Assembly (NCBI GenBank): GCA_042408665.1
Contig: JBHOQW010000208.1
Location: 1 to 64,000 of the forward strand
From: CAUJGQ01 sp042408665
Lineage (GTDB): Bacteria; Chloroflexota; Dehalococcoidia; CAUJGQ01
Direction of reading: 5' to 3'
DNA length: 64,000 nucleotides
Position numbers and translations under genes: made by a program. The notes beneath the pieces are model-generated. The model did not search any database, was not told the origin of the DNA, and saw nothing but the letters and a program-made list of their open reading frames with translations. This document shows, piece after piece, positions 15,137-23,735 of the stretch. Every line of letters begins with the position of its first letter. The stretch's first letter is position 1.

Positions 15137-16222
15137 TCAGCGGCCGGTGCCCAGGCGCACGGGCAGCCGCCGCGCGCCCCAGCCGCCCGGCGGGCCGTCG
15201 AACACGCCGGCGCAGGCGGCGCCGCAGGCCGGACAGCGCCCGTCTGGCGTCAGGTTCCAGTGCACGATCGCAAACCAGTCGCGCCCGATCAGCGCGGTGC
15301 CGCAGGCGTGACAGAAGGTTGTCCCCCCTTCCGGATCGTGCACGTTGCCGGTATAGACATAATGCAGCCCATGTTGGCGGGCGATGGCGCGCGCCCTGGT
15401 GAGGGTGGCCGGCGGGGTGGGCGGGCGGTCGCGCATGCGCCAGTCGGGGTGAAAGGCGGTGAAGTGCAGTGGCACGTCCGGCCCCAGGTGCTCCCCGATC
15501 CACGCGCACTCGCGCGCGATCTCCTCCGGGGAGTCGTTCAGGCCAGGGATCAGCAGGGTGGTGATCTCCAACCACACCGTGGTGTGGTGTTTGATGTACG
15601 CCAACGTTTCCAGCACCGGCTGAAGGTGCCCGCCGCACACCCGGCGGTAAAACTCCTCCGTGAACCCCTTGAGGTCCACGTTGGCCGCGTCCATGTACCG
15701 GTAAAACTCGGCGCGCGGCTCCGGGCACACGTACCCCGCCGTGACGGCCACCGTGCGCAGGCCGGCCGCCCGGCACGCCCGTGCCACATCGATGGCATAC
15801 TCATGGAAGATCACGGGGTCGTTGTAGGTGAAGGCCACGCTGCGGCAGCCCAAGGCGAGCGCGGCGGCGGCGATGTCGGCCGGTGAGGCGGCGTCGGCCA
15901 GGGTGTCGATCTCGCGCGACTTGCTGATGCTCCAGTTCTGGCAGAAGGCGCAGGCCAGGTTACAGCCGGCGGTGCCGAAGGACAGGACCGGGGTGCCGGG
16001 CAGGAAGTGGTTGAGCGGCTTCTTTTCGATCGGGTCCACGCAGAAGCCGCTGGAGCGCCCGTAGGTGGTGAGCACCATGCCGTCCCCCTGCCGCGCCCGC
16101 ACGAAGCACAGGCCGCGCTGGCCGTCGTGCAGCCGGCAGGCGCGCGGGCAGAGGTCGCACTGGATGCGCCCATCGTCCAGGCGGTGCCAGTAGCGTGCCG
16201 GAACCGTTCCGTACGCGTCCAT
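15137..16222 (-). CDS. amrS: AmmeMemoRadiSam-type radical SAM enzyme
   Basis: Radical SAM protein of 361 residues. The cluster motif is C87-x3-C91-x2-C94 in GCNLACAFCQNW; before it lies a Cys-rich segment CDLCPRACRLHDGQRGLC, and the C-terminus carries a further zinc-ribbon pair CHACG...CPACG. VKGFTEEF-like DLKGFTEEFYRRVCGG is typical of the pyruvate formate-lyase-activase-like AmrS branch. Its usual partners (Memo and AMMECR1) are not in the window. The ATG at 16222 has no ribosome site, but a TACGCT -10 box ends exactly 7 nt before it, so the mRNA is probably leaderless. Reaction unknown. Confidence 0.8.
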   Translation of the reverse strand: MDAYGTVPARYWHRLDDGRIQCDLCPRACRLHDGQRGLCFVRARQGDGMVLTTYGRSSGFCVDPIEKKPLNHFLPGTPVLSFGTAGCNLACAFCQNWSISKSREIDTLADAASPADIAAAALALGCRSVAFTYNDPVIFHEYAIDVARACRAAGLRTVAVTAGYVCPEPRAEFYRYMDAANVDLKGFTEEFYRRVCGGHLQPVLETLAYIKHHTTVWLEITTLLIPGLNDSPEEIARECAWIGEHLGPDVPLHFTAFHPDWRMRDRPPTPPATLTRARAIARQHGLHYVYTGNVHDPEGGTTFCHACGTALIGRDWFAIVHWNLTPDGRCPACGAACAGVFDGPPGGWGARRLPVRLGTGR

Positions 16223-16229
16223 CACCTCT

Positions 16230-16271
16230 AGCGTAGCAAGCCTGGTGAGGGACGGTGCGCCTGTCGGGCGA
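16230..16271 (-). promoter_or_regulatory. Promoter of amrS-like gene with minus-strand copy of the two-part element
   Basis: On the minus strand TCGCCCGACAGGC begins at 16271 and TGCT at 16238, 33 nt later. TGC plus TACGCT (16235-16230) forms an extended -10, and 7 nt later comes the ATG at 16222. If transcription starts at that A, the conserved box occupies about -49 to -37, a usual place for an activator, and there is no recognisable -35 hexamer. Confidence 0.55.
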
Positions 16272-16293
16272 TCTCCGCCCACGTTTTGGCAGG

Positions 16294-16331
16294 TTGCCCG
16301 ACAGACGGGCGGCGGCGGTATACGGCATGCT
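16294..16331 (+). promoter_or_regulatory. Copy C of the two-part promoter element
   Basis: TTGCCCGACAGACG at 16294 and TGCTGAA at 16328, 34 nt start to start. It is divergent from the minus-strand copy, with the two 5-prime boxes 23 bp apart, so one intergenic region may be controlled in both directions. The nearest + gene begins at 16492. Confidence 0.5.
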
Positions 16332-16491
16332 GAAGCTGCCCCGAGGAGCTGAGTACGGTGCCCGCGCCACTCCGACTACCTGACCGGGCTTCGGCCCGTC
16401 TCATCGGTTGGTAGGGCGGCATCGGTGACCGGAAAGGCTCCTCGGGGCGTTCCTGTGCATCCCGAGGACGTTGCGGCGAAGGGGTGTGGCC

Positions 16492-16659
16492 ATGCGCGGA
16501 CGACGGGGGCTCCTGCTCGGCGTCGCGCCGCTGGTAGCCGTTACCGTCACGGTGCTGGCGGTTGTGGTGGCGCGCCGCCGCCAACGCCGCGCTGCCACGG
16601 TGCCGGAGCCGGCCGAGCCGGCGCCGCCGGCGGTCGTGCTGGAACCGGCCGACGCTTAG
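16492..16659 (+). CDS. Small single-pass membrane protein, 55 aa
   Basis: MRGRRGLLLGVAPLVAVTVT, continuing with VLAVVVARRRQRR and a Pro/Ala/Glu-rich tail. One membrane helix with basic residues on both sides. ATG at 16492 has AAGGGG 8 nt before it; a TTG seven codons upstream is an alternative. It is preceded by copy C of the repeated element and its stop overlaps the nadE stop by 2-3 nt. Function unknown. Confidence 0.55.
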   Translation: MRGRRGLLLGVAPLVAVTVTVLAVVVARRRQRRAATVPEPAEPAPPAVVLEPADA

Positions 16660-18758
16660 TCCGCCCGCGAGCGCGCGGCTGCGGTCGGCTGCCCGATCTC
16701 CGCCTCCAGGTCGCGGATCCACGTCTGGACCATGGCGTCGCTGGGCATGCGCCAGTCGCCGCGTGGAGAGAGGGCGACGGTGCCCACTTTGGGGCCGTTC
16801 GCGGTGCAGTCGCGCTTCCACTGGTTGGCGAAGAAGCGCCGATAGAACACCAGCAGCCAGCGGCGCAGCTCCGCGTCGCTGTAATCACCGGCGAACGCCG
16901 CCCGCGCCAGGGTGAGCAGGTGGTGCGGACGGGCGCCGTGGCGGACGGTCCAGTACAGGAAGAAGTCGTGCAGCTCGTAGGGGCCGATGGCCTGCTCGCT
17001 GAGCTGGGCGATGGCCCCTTCGGCGCCCAGCGGCAGCAGCTCCGGCGTGATGGGGGCGGCCAGGATGTCGGACAGCACCGCCCGGAGCGCGGCCGGGTCG
17101 CCCGCCGTCCAGCGCTCGGCCTGCTCGGTGGCCACCCAGCGGATGACGAAGTTCACCAGCGTCTTGGGGATGCCGGCGTTGATGTCGTACATGCTGATGT
17201 GGTCGCCGGCGTAGGTGGACCAGCCCAGGGCCTTCTCGGAGAGGTCGCCCGTGCCCACCACCAGGCCGCGCCAGCGGTTGGCTTTGGTCATGAGCCGCAG
17301 GGTGCGCACCCGCGCCTGGATGTTCTCGAACTCGACGTCGCACAGCTCCACGTGCGCGGCGGCGAACCGCTCGAACGCCGCCAGGGAGTCGGGCGCGCCT
17401 TCAGTCGCGCGCCAGGCAGCGAAGGCGGTGGCCAGCGGGTGGTGCTGCTCGCGCAAGATCAGCCAGCACTCCTCGCGGATGTCCTCCTCCTCGAAGCTGG
17501 CGCCGAGGGCGGCGGCCAGCCGGCGGGCGGCGTCGCGCGTGTGCTGGGAGGTGCCGAACCCCGGCATGGAGACGCAGTGCAGGTTGGTGCGCGGTGCGCC
17601 GATCTGGTCCAGGGCGCTGGCGCAGGCCAGGGCGGCCAGGGTCGAATCGCGGCCGCCGGACAGGCCAAGCACCAGGTGGGCGCTGCCGATGTACTCTATG
17701 CGCGTGATCAGGGCGTTGGTCTGGATTTGGAACACCTCCCAGCAGCGGGTGGCGAGGGTGGTCGGGTCCTTGGGCACAAACGGGTGCCGCTCCACGGGGC
17801 GCCGCAGCGTTACCGGCGCGGTCGGCCGGTGGGCGGTGAAGGGGATGCGCCGGAAGGGGCGCTCGTGCTCGCGGGCGCAGGCGCCGAAGCTGCCCGTGCT
17901 TAGCCGTTCATGCAGGAGCAGTTCGAGGTCGATGTCGGCCGTGATGAGCTGCGGCTCGCGCGCGAAGCGGCGGGACTCGGCCAAGCATGAGCCGTTCTCG
18001 TAGATGAGGGCGTGGGCGTCGAAGGCCAGGTCGGCGGAGGATTCGCCCGGGCCGGCGGCGGTGTAGATATACGCGCACTTGCCGGGGTCAGACGCCTTCC
18101 AGCATAGCTTGTGCCGCAGCTCCCCCTTGCCCAGGGTGAAGTTGCTGGCGGACAGGTTTCCGCATACCGTGGCGCCCGCCGACACCTGATAGGCGCTGGG
18201 CGAGAGCTGGACCCAGATATCCTCGCAGATCTCCACCCCCACGATCAGGCCGGGCTCGTTGTCCGCCACGAACAAGAGATCGGTGCCGAAGGGCACCTCC
18301 TGCCCCAGCAGCTCAATCGTGCGGCCGGGCGGCACCTCGCGACCCTCGCGGAACTGGCGCTGCTCGTAGAACTCGCGATAGTTGGGCAGGTAAGTCTTGG
18401 GCACCACACCGAGGATGCGGCCGCCCTGCACGGCCACGGCCACGTTGTACAGCCCCGGGTGTACGAACAGCGGCAGCCCGATGAAGGCCAAGGTGCGCAG
18501 CCCGCGGCGGGCGCCCTCCGCCAGGAGCCCCTCCAGCGCCTCCAGCACGGCCTGCTGCAGACGCAGGTTCATATGCAGGTCGCCCGCCGTGTAGGAGCTG
18601 AGCCCCAGCTCCGGGAAGAAGACCACGGCGCACCCTTCATCGTGCGCCTGCTGCCAGAGGGCGAGCGTCTGCTCGCGGTTGTAGTCCACATCCACCACGC
18701 GCACGCGCGGCACCGCCGCGGCCACGCGCACGAACCCGGCAAAGGCGTCGTCTGGCAT
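16656..18758 (-). CDS. nadE: NAD+ synthase, glutamine-dependent
   Basis: Amidates nicotinic acid adenine dinucleotide to NAD+ with ammonia from glutamine. The N-terminal nitrilase-like glutaminase domain shows the Glu-Lys-Cys triad in FFPELGLSSYT, VPKTYLPNYREFYE and VGVEICEDIW. The C-terminal synthetase domain carries the P-loop LGLSGGRDSTLAALA and later LVVGTGDLSEKALGW. At 700 residues it is the long, two-domain form. The ATG at 18758 has a poor ribosome site; TTG at 18779, with GGAGAGGGG in front, is a good alternative. It is divergent from a PRPP-linked cassette. Confidence 0.93.
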   Translation of the reverse strand: MPDDAFAGFVRVAAAVPRVRVVDVDYNREQTLALWQQAHDEGCAVVFFPELGLSSYTAGDLHMNLRLQQAVLEALEGLLAEGARRGLRTLAFIGLPLFVHPGLYNVAVAVQGGRILGVVPKTYLPNYREFYEQRQFREGREVPPGRTIELLGQEVPFGTDLLFVADNEPGLIVGVEICEDIWVQLSPSAYQVSAGATVCGNLSASNFTLGKGELRHKLCWKASDPGKCAYIYTAAGPGESSADLAFDAHALIYENGSCLAESRRFAREPQLITADIDLELLLHERLSTGSFGACAREHERPFRRIPFTAHRPTAPVTLRRPVERHPFVPKDPTTLATRCWEVFQIQTNALITRIEYIGSAHLVLGLSGGRDSTLAALACASALDQIGAPRTNLHCVSMPGFGTSQHTRDAARRLAAALGASFEEEDIREECWLILREQHHPLATAFAAWRATEGAPDSLAAFERFAAAHVELCDVEFENIQARVRTLRLMTKANRWRGLVVGTGDLSEKALGWSTYAGDHISMYDINAGIPKTLVNFVIRWVATEQAERWTAGDPAALRAVLSDILAAPITPELLPLGAEGAIAQLSEQAIGPYELHDFFLYWTVRHGARPHHLLTLARAAFAGDYSDAELRRWLLVFYRRFFANQWKRDCTANGPKVGTVALSPRGDWRMPSDAMVQTWIRDLEAEIGQPTAAARSRAD

Positions 18759-18934
18759 GGCTGTCCGTCCGGCGCTCAACCCGTACCCCTCTCCCTTGTA
18801 CCACCCCGACAGGCCGGGGCAAAGCCCGCCGTCCGGTTTCGCCCCACACGCGCCCTGCCGCCTCTGTCCCGATACCTGATAGACTGACGCATCACCGATG
18901 GTCATGATCAAGGCAACGGCGGGGGAGGTGGCGT

Positions 18935-19621
18935 ATGGACCCGGAACGCTCCACCGCCCGGTGGGGGGCGCTATTTCGTGACCGCGCCGACGCCGGCGCG
19001 CAGCTCGCGCAGGCGCTCCAGGGGTATCGCGGGCAGGATGTGTTGGTGCTCGGCATCCCGCGCGGCGGCGTGGTGGTGGCGGCCGAGGTGGCGCGGCGGC
19101 TGGGGGCCGAGCTGGACGTGATCGTGGCGCGCAAGCTAGGCGCGCCCATCTCGCGCGAGCTGGCCATCGGCGCCGTCACCGCCGACGGCGAGCGCTACCT
19201 GAACGAAGATATCCTGCGCGAGTTGCGCGTGCCGGAGCACTACGTGCAGACGGTGACCGAAGAGGAGCAGGCGGAGGCGCGCCGGCGCGAGGAGCGCTTC
19301 CGCGCCGGCCGTCCGCCCGCGCGCATCGCCGGCCGCACGGTGATCCTGGTTGATGACGGGCTGGCCACCGGGGCCACTATGCACGCGGCGGTGCGCTCCG
19401 TGCGCCGCCAGAGGCCGGCCCGGCTGGTCGTGGCCGTGCCCGTGGGCGCGCGCGAGACCTGCGAAGAGCTGCGCGCGGAGGCCGACGAGGTCGTCTGCCT
19501 CTTCCAGCCGGAGCCGTTCTGGGCGGTGGGCGCGCATTACCGGCACTTTGAGCCGGTGGACGACGCCACCGTTCAGGAGCTGCTGCGCGCCTCCGCCTCG
19601 ACGGCGCGCGAACGGGAGTGA
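18935..19621 (+). CDS. Phosphoribosyltransferase family protein
   Basis: 228-residue type I PRTase. The PRPP loop is VILVDDGLATGATM; an early strand-loop LVLGIPRGGVVVAAEVARRL is typical of the predicted phosphoribosyltransferases that are often annotated only at family level. The middle holds a hood-like insertion with VTEEEQAEARRREERF. ATG at 18935 follows GGGGGAGGTG. It begins a tight three-gene unit with a CapA-like gene (32 nt away) and a PRPP synthetase homologue (ATGA overlap), and is divergent from nadE. The base it uses is unknown. Confidence 0.82.
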   Translation: MDPERSTARWGALFRDRADAGAQLAQALQGYRGQDVLVLGIPRGGVVVAAEVARRLGAELDVIVARKLGAPISRELAIGAVTADGERYLNEDILRELRVPEHYVQTVTEEEQAEARRREERFRAGRPPARIAGRTVILVDDGLATGATMHAAVRSVRRQRPARLVVAVPVGARETCEELRAEADEVVCLFQPEPFWAVGAHYRHFEPVDDATVQELLRASASTARERE

Positions 19622-19653
19622 CCCTCTGCATGCCGAGGGGCGGAGGTGCGGAC

Positions 19654-20673
19654 ATGGCGGGCCCTACCGCAACCCTGGCAATCACCGGCGACGTGATGCT
19701 GGGGCGGCTGGTGAACGAGGCGATCGCGCTGCGGGGGTTCGCCTACCCCTGGGGTGATACCTTGCCGCTCCTGCACCGCGCCGATCGGCTGCTCATCAAC
19801 CTGGAGTGTGCCCTCACCGCGCACACCGAGCCCTGGCGCGGTGACCCCTACAAACCGTTCTTCTTCCGCGCCGAGCCGGCGACCGTGGCCACGCTCACGC
19901 TGGCCCACGTGTCCTTCGCCTCGCTGGCCAACAACCACAGCCTGGACTTCGACGTGCCCGGCATGCTGGAGACCATCGCGGTGCTGGACCGCGCCGGGAT
20001 CGCGCACGCCGGGGCGGGGCGCACCCTGGCCGAGGCGCGGGCGCCGGCCTGGCTGACCGCGGGCGGCCTGCGCATCGCCGTGCTGGCGTTCGCCGACCAC
20101 CCCCTGGCCTGGGCGGCGACGCCGGAATCGCCTGGCATCAATTACACGCCGGTCTCCCTGGACGAGGAAGACTTCGCACCGGTGGCCGAGGCCATCGCCG
20201 CCGTGCGGGCGCAGGCGGACCTGGTGGTCTTTTCCATCCACTGGGGGCCGAACATGCGCCTGCGGCCGGCCCCCCACTTCCGCTCCTTTGCCCGACGGGT
20301 GATCGAGACCGGCGTGGACCTCTTTTGGGGTCACAGCGCCCACGTGGTGCAGGGGATCGAGTTCCACCAGGGCAAGCCCATCCTGTACGACACCGGCGAC
20401 TTCGTGGACGACTACGCCGTGGACCCCGACCTGCGCAACGACCTCTCCGCCCTGTTCCTGGCGCGCGTGGGGCCGCGGCAGGTGGCGGAGCTGGAGCTGG
20501 TGCCGGTGCAGATCGATGAGATGCAGGTGAACATCGCCCGCGGCCGGGATCGGGCCTGGTTCCTGGACCGGTTGGACGCGCTGTGCGCGGAGTTCGGCAC
20601 CGCCCTCGCTCCCACTGACGACGGGCTGCGCGTGCGCGTCGCGCCGGTCGTGGCGCTGGAGGGCGCCCGATGA
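19654..20673 (+). CDS. CapA-like (PGA_cap) metallophosphoesterase-fold protein
   Basis: 339 residues. The fold is shown by the successive metal-site motifs ITGDVMLGR, NLECALT, FASLANNHSLD and VFSIHWGPN, with FWGHSAHVVQG near the end; this matches the family of poly-gamma-glutamate synthesis protein CapA. There is no signal peptide or membrane helix, so it is probably cytosolic and not a capsule protein. The ATG at 19654 follows GGAGGTGCGGAC; a GTG at 19618 overlapping the previous stop and an ATG at 19630 are weaker. The last codons overlap the next gene. A phosphatase or hydrolase role linked to PRPP or nucleotides is inferred from neighbours. Confidence 0.78.
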   Translation: MAGPTATLAITGDVMLGRLVNEAIALRGFAYPWGDTLPLLHRADRLLINLECALTAHTEPWRGDPYKPFFFRAEPATVATLTLAHVSFASLANNHSLDFDVPGMLETIAVLDRAGIAHAGAGRTLAEARAPAWLTAGGLRIAVLAFADHPLAWAATPESPGINYTPVSLDEEDFAPVAEAIAAVRAQADLVVFSIHWGPNMRLRPAPHFRSFARRVIETGVDLFWGHSAHVVQGIEFHQGKPILYDTGDFVDDYAVDPDLRNDLSALFLARVGPRQVAELELVPVQIDEMQVNIARGRDRAWFLDRLDALCAEFGTALAPTDDGLRVRVAPVVALEGAR

Positions 20674-21605
20674 GCCTCGTGCTGGTCGCCGGCAGCGCCA
20701 ACGAGCCCCTGGCAAGCGCGGTGGCCGCCCGCCTGGGCGTGCCGCTGGGCGAACGGCTGCTGGAACGCTTCCCAGACGGCGAGCTGCACGTGGCCCTGTT
20801 GACGAGCGTGCGCCGCCGCGATGTGTACGTCCTCCAGCCCACCGGCCCGCCGGCGGATGCGCACCTCATGGAGCTCTGCTTGCTGGCCGACGCCTGTCGG
20901 CGGGCAGGGGCGGACCGCCTCACCGCCGTGGTCCCATACCTCGGGTACGCCCGCCAGGACCGCCGCGCCCAGGGCCGAGAGGCGGTGGCGGCGCGGGTGG
21001 TGGCCGACCTGGTGCAGGCGGCCGGGTTTGACCGGGTGGTGGCGCTGGACCTGCACAGCCCGTCGCTGGAGGGGTTCTTTACCGTGCCCTTGGAGCACCT
21101 GAGCGCGGTGCCCCTGCTGGCCGACGCCGTGCGGCCGCTGCTCCCCGCGCCGGCGGTGGTGGTCGCCCCCGATCTGGGCGCGGCCCGCTTGGCCGAGCGG
21201 TACGCGCGCCTGCTGGCGCTGCCCATGGCCGTTGTGCACAAGACCCGCGTGAGCGGCACCGAGGTGACGGCGGGCGCGGTGGTGGGCGAGGTGCGTGACC
21301 GCGTGCCGGTGATCGTGGACGACATGATCAGCACGGCCGGCACGGCGGTGGCGGCGGCCGACGCCCTGGAGGCGGCGGGGGGCCTGCCCGGGGCGGTGGT
21401 GGTCGCCAGCCACGGCCTGTTCACCGGCCCGGCGCAGGCCCGACTGCGCGCGCTCGCACCACGGGCGGTCGTGGTGACCGACAGCGTGCCGCCGCCGCCC
21501 CTGACCCTGCCGGTCCAGCAGGTGAGCGTGGCGCCGCTGCTGGCCGAGGCCATCGCCCGGCTGCACGACGGCCGCTCGCTTGCGGACCTGCTCGCGCATC
21601 GCTAG
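20670..21605 (+). CDS. Ribose-phosphate pyrophosphokinase homologue
   Basis: 311 residues similar to PRPP synthetase, which makes PRPP from ribose 5-phosphate and ATP. Motifs: RFPDGELHV, ATP-site segment VPYLGYARQDRRAQGRE, DLHSPSLEGFF in place of the usual DLHAxQIQGFF, and the PRPP loop VIVDDMISTAGTA. The flexible KRR catalytic loop is shortened to HKTRVSGTEVTAG. It looks like a divergent paralogue rather than the housekeeping Prs. Start ATG overlaps the CapA stop as ATGA. With a PRTase in the same unit it could supply PRPP locally. Confidence 0.8.
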   Translation: MSLVLVAGSANEPLASAVAARLGVPLGERLLERFPDGELHVALLTSVRRRDVYVLQPTGPPADAHLMELCLLADACRRAGADRLTAVVPYLGYARQDRRAQGREAVAARVVADLVQAAGFDRVVALDLHSPSLEGFFTVPLEHLSAVPLLADAVRPLLPAPAVVVAPDLGAARLAERYARLLALPMAVVHKTRVSGTEVTAGAVVGEVRDRVPVIVDDMISTAGTAVAAADALEAAGGLPGAVVVASHGLFTGPAQARLRALAPRAVVVTDSVPPPPLTLPVQQVSVAPLLAEAIARLHDGRSLADLLAHR

Positions 21606-21763
21606 CGGGGCCGCTTGGCCGGAGGGTCGGACGCGACTTGACCGTTGGTGAGCGGTTTGAAAGCGTAGAGAATTGGACAGCGACGACGCGGCACACCCGG
21701 CGAGCGGGAGCGGACGCCGGCTTGCCCGGTGGGGACGCGCCGAGCAGGCGGAGGTCAACCACG

Positions 21764-23416
21764 ATGATGCGCAGCACGATGATGGACCGGCCGCTCTTGA
21801 TCACGGATATCCTGTGGCGGATGGAGCGGCTCTACCACGACAAGCCGGTGGTCACGCAGCGCGCCGCGGGGGAGCCGGCGCGCTCCACCTACGGCGAGGT
21901 AGCGGCGCGGGCGCAGCGGCTGGCCAGCGCGCTGGCCAAAGCGGGGATCCGGCCCGGGGACCGGGTGGCGACGTTTGCCTTCAACACCCAGCGCCACCTG
22001 GAGTGCTACTTCGCCGTGCCGTGCATGGGCGCGGTGCTCCACACCCTCAACGTGCGTCTGTTCGACGATCAGCTTGAGTACATCATCAACCACGCCGAGG
22101 ACCAGATCATCTTCTGCGATCGCTCCGTGCTGCCCACCCTGGAGCGGCTGGCCGGCAAGATGCCCACCGTGCGGCTGGTGGTGCTGATGAACGAGGGGCC
22201 GGAGCCGAGCGGCGCGTTACCCAACGTGGTGGACTACGAGGAGTTCCTGGCCGGCGGCGACCCGCACTTCGCCTGGCCAGACCTGGATGAGCGCGCGGCC
22301 GCGGCCATGTGCTACACCTCCGGCACCACCGGCAACCCCAAGGGGGTCGTCTACAGCCACCGGTCCACGGTGATCCACTCGCTGGTGGCGGCGCTGCCCA
22401 ACAACGTGGACATCAGCGAGCGCGACGTGATCATGTACGCGGTGCCCATGTTCCACGCCAACGCCTGGGGGCTCCCCTACGCCGCCGCCATGAACGGCAC
22501 CGCCCAGGTGTTCAGCGACCGCTACCTGGACCCGGAGCGCATCGTTGACCTGCTGGACCGCGAGGGGGTGACGATCACCGCCGGGGTACCCACCATCTGG
22601 ATCGGTGTGTTGAGCCTGCTTGACCGCACCGGCCGGCGTCTGCCCCGCCTCAAGACCGTGCTGTGCGGCGGCTCGGCGGCGCCGCCGGCCCTGATCGAGG
22701 GCTTGCAGCGTCACGGCATCACGCTGGTGCATGCCTGGGGCATGACGGAGACCTCGCCCCTCGCCTCCCTCTCCCGGCTCAAAGCGTCGATGGAGACGCT
22801 GCCGGAGGACGAGAAGCTGCGCATCCGCAGCAAGCAGGGAATGATCGTGCCCACTGTGCAGTGCCGCATCGTCGACCTGGCCACCGGCCAGGAGCTGCCG
22901 TGGGATGGCGTGTCGTTCGGCGAGCTGCAGGTGCGCGGGCCGTACATCACCGGCACGTACTACAACGACCCCGCCGCGGCGGAGAAGTTCATGGACGGCT
23001 GGCTGCGCACCGGCGATGTGGCCACCATCGACCCCGAGGGCTACATCCAGCTCGTGGACCGCACCAAGGATCTGGTCAAGTCCGGCGGTGAGTGGATCTC
23101 CTCCGTCGAGCTGGAGAACCACATCATGGCCCACCCGAAGGTGCTGGAGGCGGCGGTGGTCGGCCTGCCGCACCCGCGCTGGCAGGAGCGGCCGGTGGCG
23201 GCGGTGGTGCCGAAGCCCGAGCACCGGGCGGACCTAACGCCGGCCGAGATCCGGGAGTTCCTGTCCACGCGGGTGGCCAAGTGGTGGTTGCCGGATGAGA
23301 TCGTGATCGTGGACGAGCTGCCGAAGACGAGCGTGGGCAAGTTCGCCAAGGGCAAGTTGCGCGAACAACTGGCGGAGATCGCCCGGCGCTGGGAGACGGC
23401 GGCCGTGGAGTCGTGA
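21764..23416 (+). CDS. Long-chain fatty acid-CoA ligase family protein (AMP-forming)
   Basis: ANL-superfamily acyl-CoA synthetase, 550 residues, forming acyl-AMP then acyl-CoA. P-loop CYTSGTTGNPKGVVYSHRS, the A5 motif VHAWGMTETSPL, A7 WLRTGDVATID and the A10 lysine in LPKTSVGKFAKGKL are all intact. Similar to medium/long-chain ligases of the FadD/AlkK type. The ATG pair at 21764 has GGAGGT upstream; the open frame runs back another 42 codons without support. The A10 lysine is the usual target of Pat-type acetyltransferases, one of which may be encoded at 35111. Confidence 0.88.
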   Translation: MMRSTMMDRPLLITDILWRMERLYHDKPVVTQRAAGEPARSTYGEVAARAQRLASALAKAGIRPGDRVATFAFNTQRHLECYFAVPCMGAVLHTLNVRLFDDQLEYIINHAEDQIIFCDRSVLPTLERLAGKMPTVRLVVLMNEGPEPSGALPNVVDYEEFLAGGDPHFAWPDLDERAAAAMCYTSGTTGNPKGVVYSHRSTVIHSLVAALPNNVDISERDVIMYAVPMFHANAWGLPYAAAMNGTAQVFSDRYLDPERIVDLLDREGVTITAGVPTIWIGVLSLLDRTGRRLPRLKTVLCGGSAAPPALIEGLQRHGITLVHAWGMTETSPLASLSRLKASMETLPEDEKLRIRSKQGMIVPTVQCRIVDLATGQELPWDGVSFGELQVRGPYITGTYYNDPAAAEKFMDGWLRTGDVATIDPEGYIQLVDRTKDLVKSGGEWISSVELENHIMAHPKVLEAAVVGLPHPRWQERPVAAVVPKPEHRADLTPAEIREFLSTRVAKWWLPDEIVIVDELPKTSVGKFAKGKLREQLAEIARRWETAAVES

Positions 23417-23556
23417 GCAAGGGCGGGACCCCCACCTCCGCTCTCTCCCCCACGCGGGTGCGACTGGCCGAGCCGGCGTGCCGGGGCGAGGCCGGGCGGG
23501 GGCTGGCCCTTGGGGAGCGAGCCGCGAGCAGCCGTGAGGCTGTCTACTTTTGTTCC

Positions 23557-23703
23557 TTACCTCTCACCCCGCGTCGGGGCCGGCACGGGCGTCGGCGCGG
23601 GTGCTGGCGCCTCCGGCACCACCGGCGGCGGGGCCAGCCGGTCGGGCTCCCCGGTGCGGCGCACGCCGAACCGGTCCGGCAGCGGCGTCACCTTTGTGGC
23701 CAT
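23557..23703 (-). CDS. Tiny Pro/Ala-rich protein, 48 aa
   Basis: ATG at 23703 has a very strong site (AGGAGGTG) and the frame is closed by TAA at 23557. The product starts MATKVTPLPDRFGVRRTGEP and then becomes Pro/Ala/Val rich. It lies 33 nt behind the membrane protein gene and so is the third member of the hemW operon. I recognise no family; coding is supported mainly by the ribosome site. Confidence 0.5.
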   Translation of the reverse strand: MATKVTPLPDRFGVRRTGEPDRLAPPPVVPEAPAPAPTPVPAPTRGER

Positions 23704-23735
23704 GGTCGGCACCTCCTGGGATGACCCGCGCGTAC

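Noticed and set aside
20138..21758. Long minus-strand frames over the CapA-like and PRPP synthetase genes
   Set aside because: Arg/Ser-rich translations without motifs; the + strand has three clear enzyme families.
23413..23724. 103-codon + frame after the acyl-CoA ligase
   Set aside because: It starts in the ligase stop region, lacks a ribosome site and overlaps the better supported 48-aa minus-strand gene.
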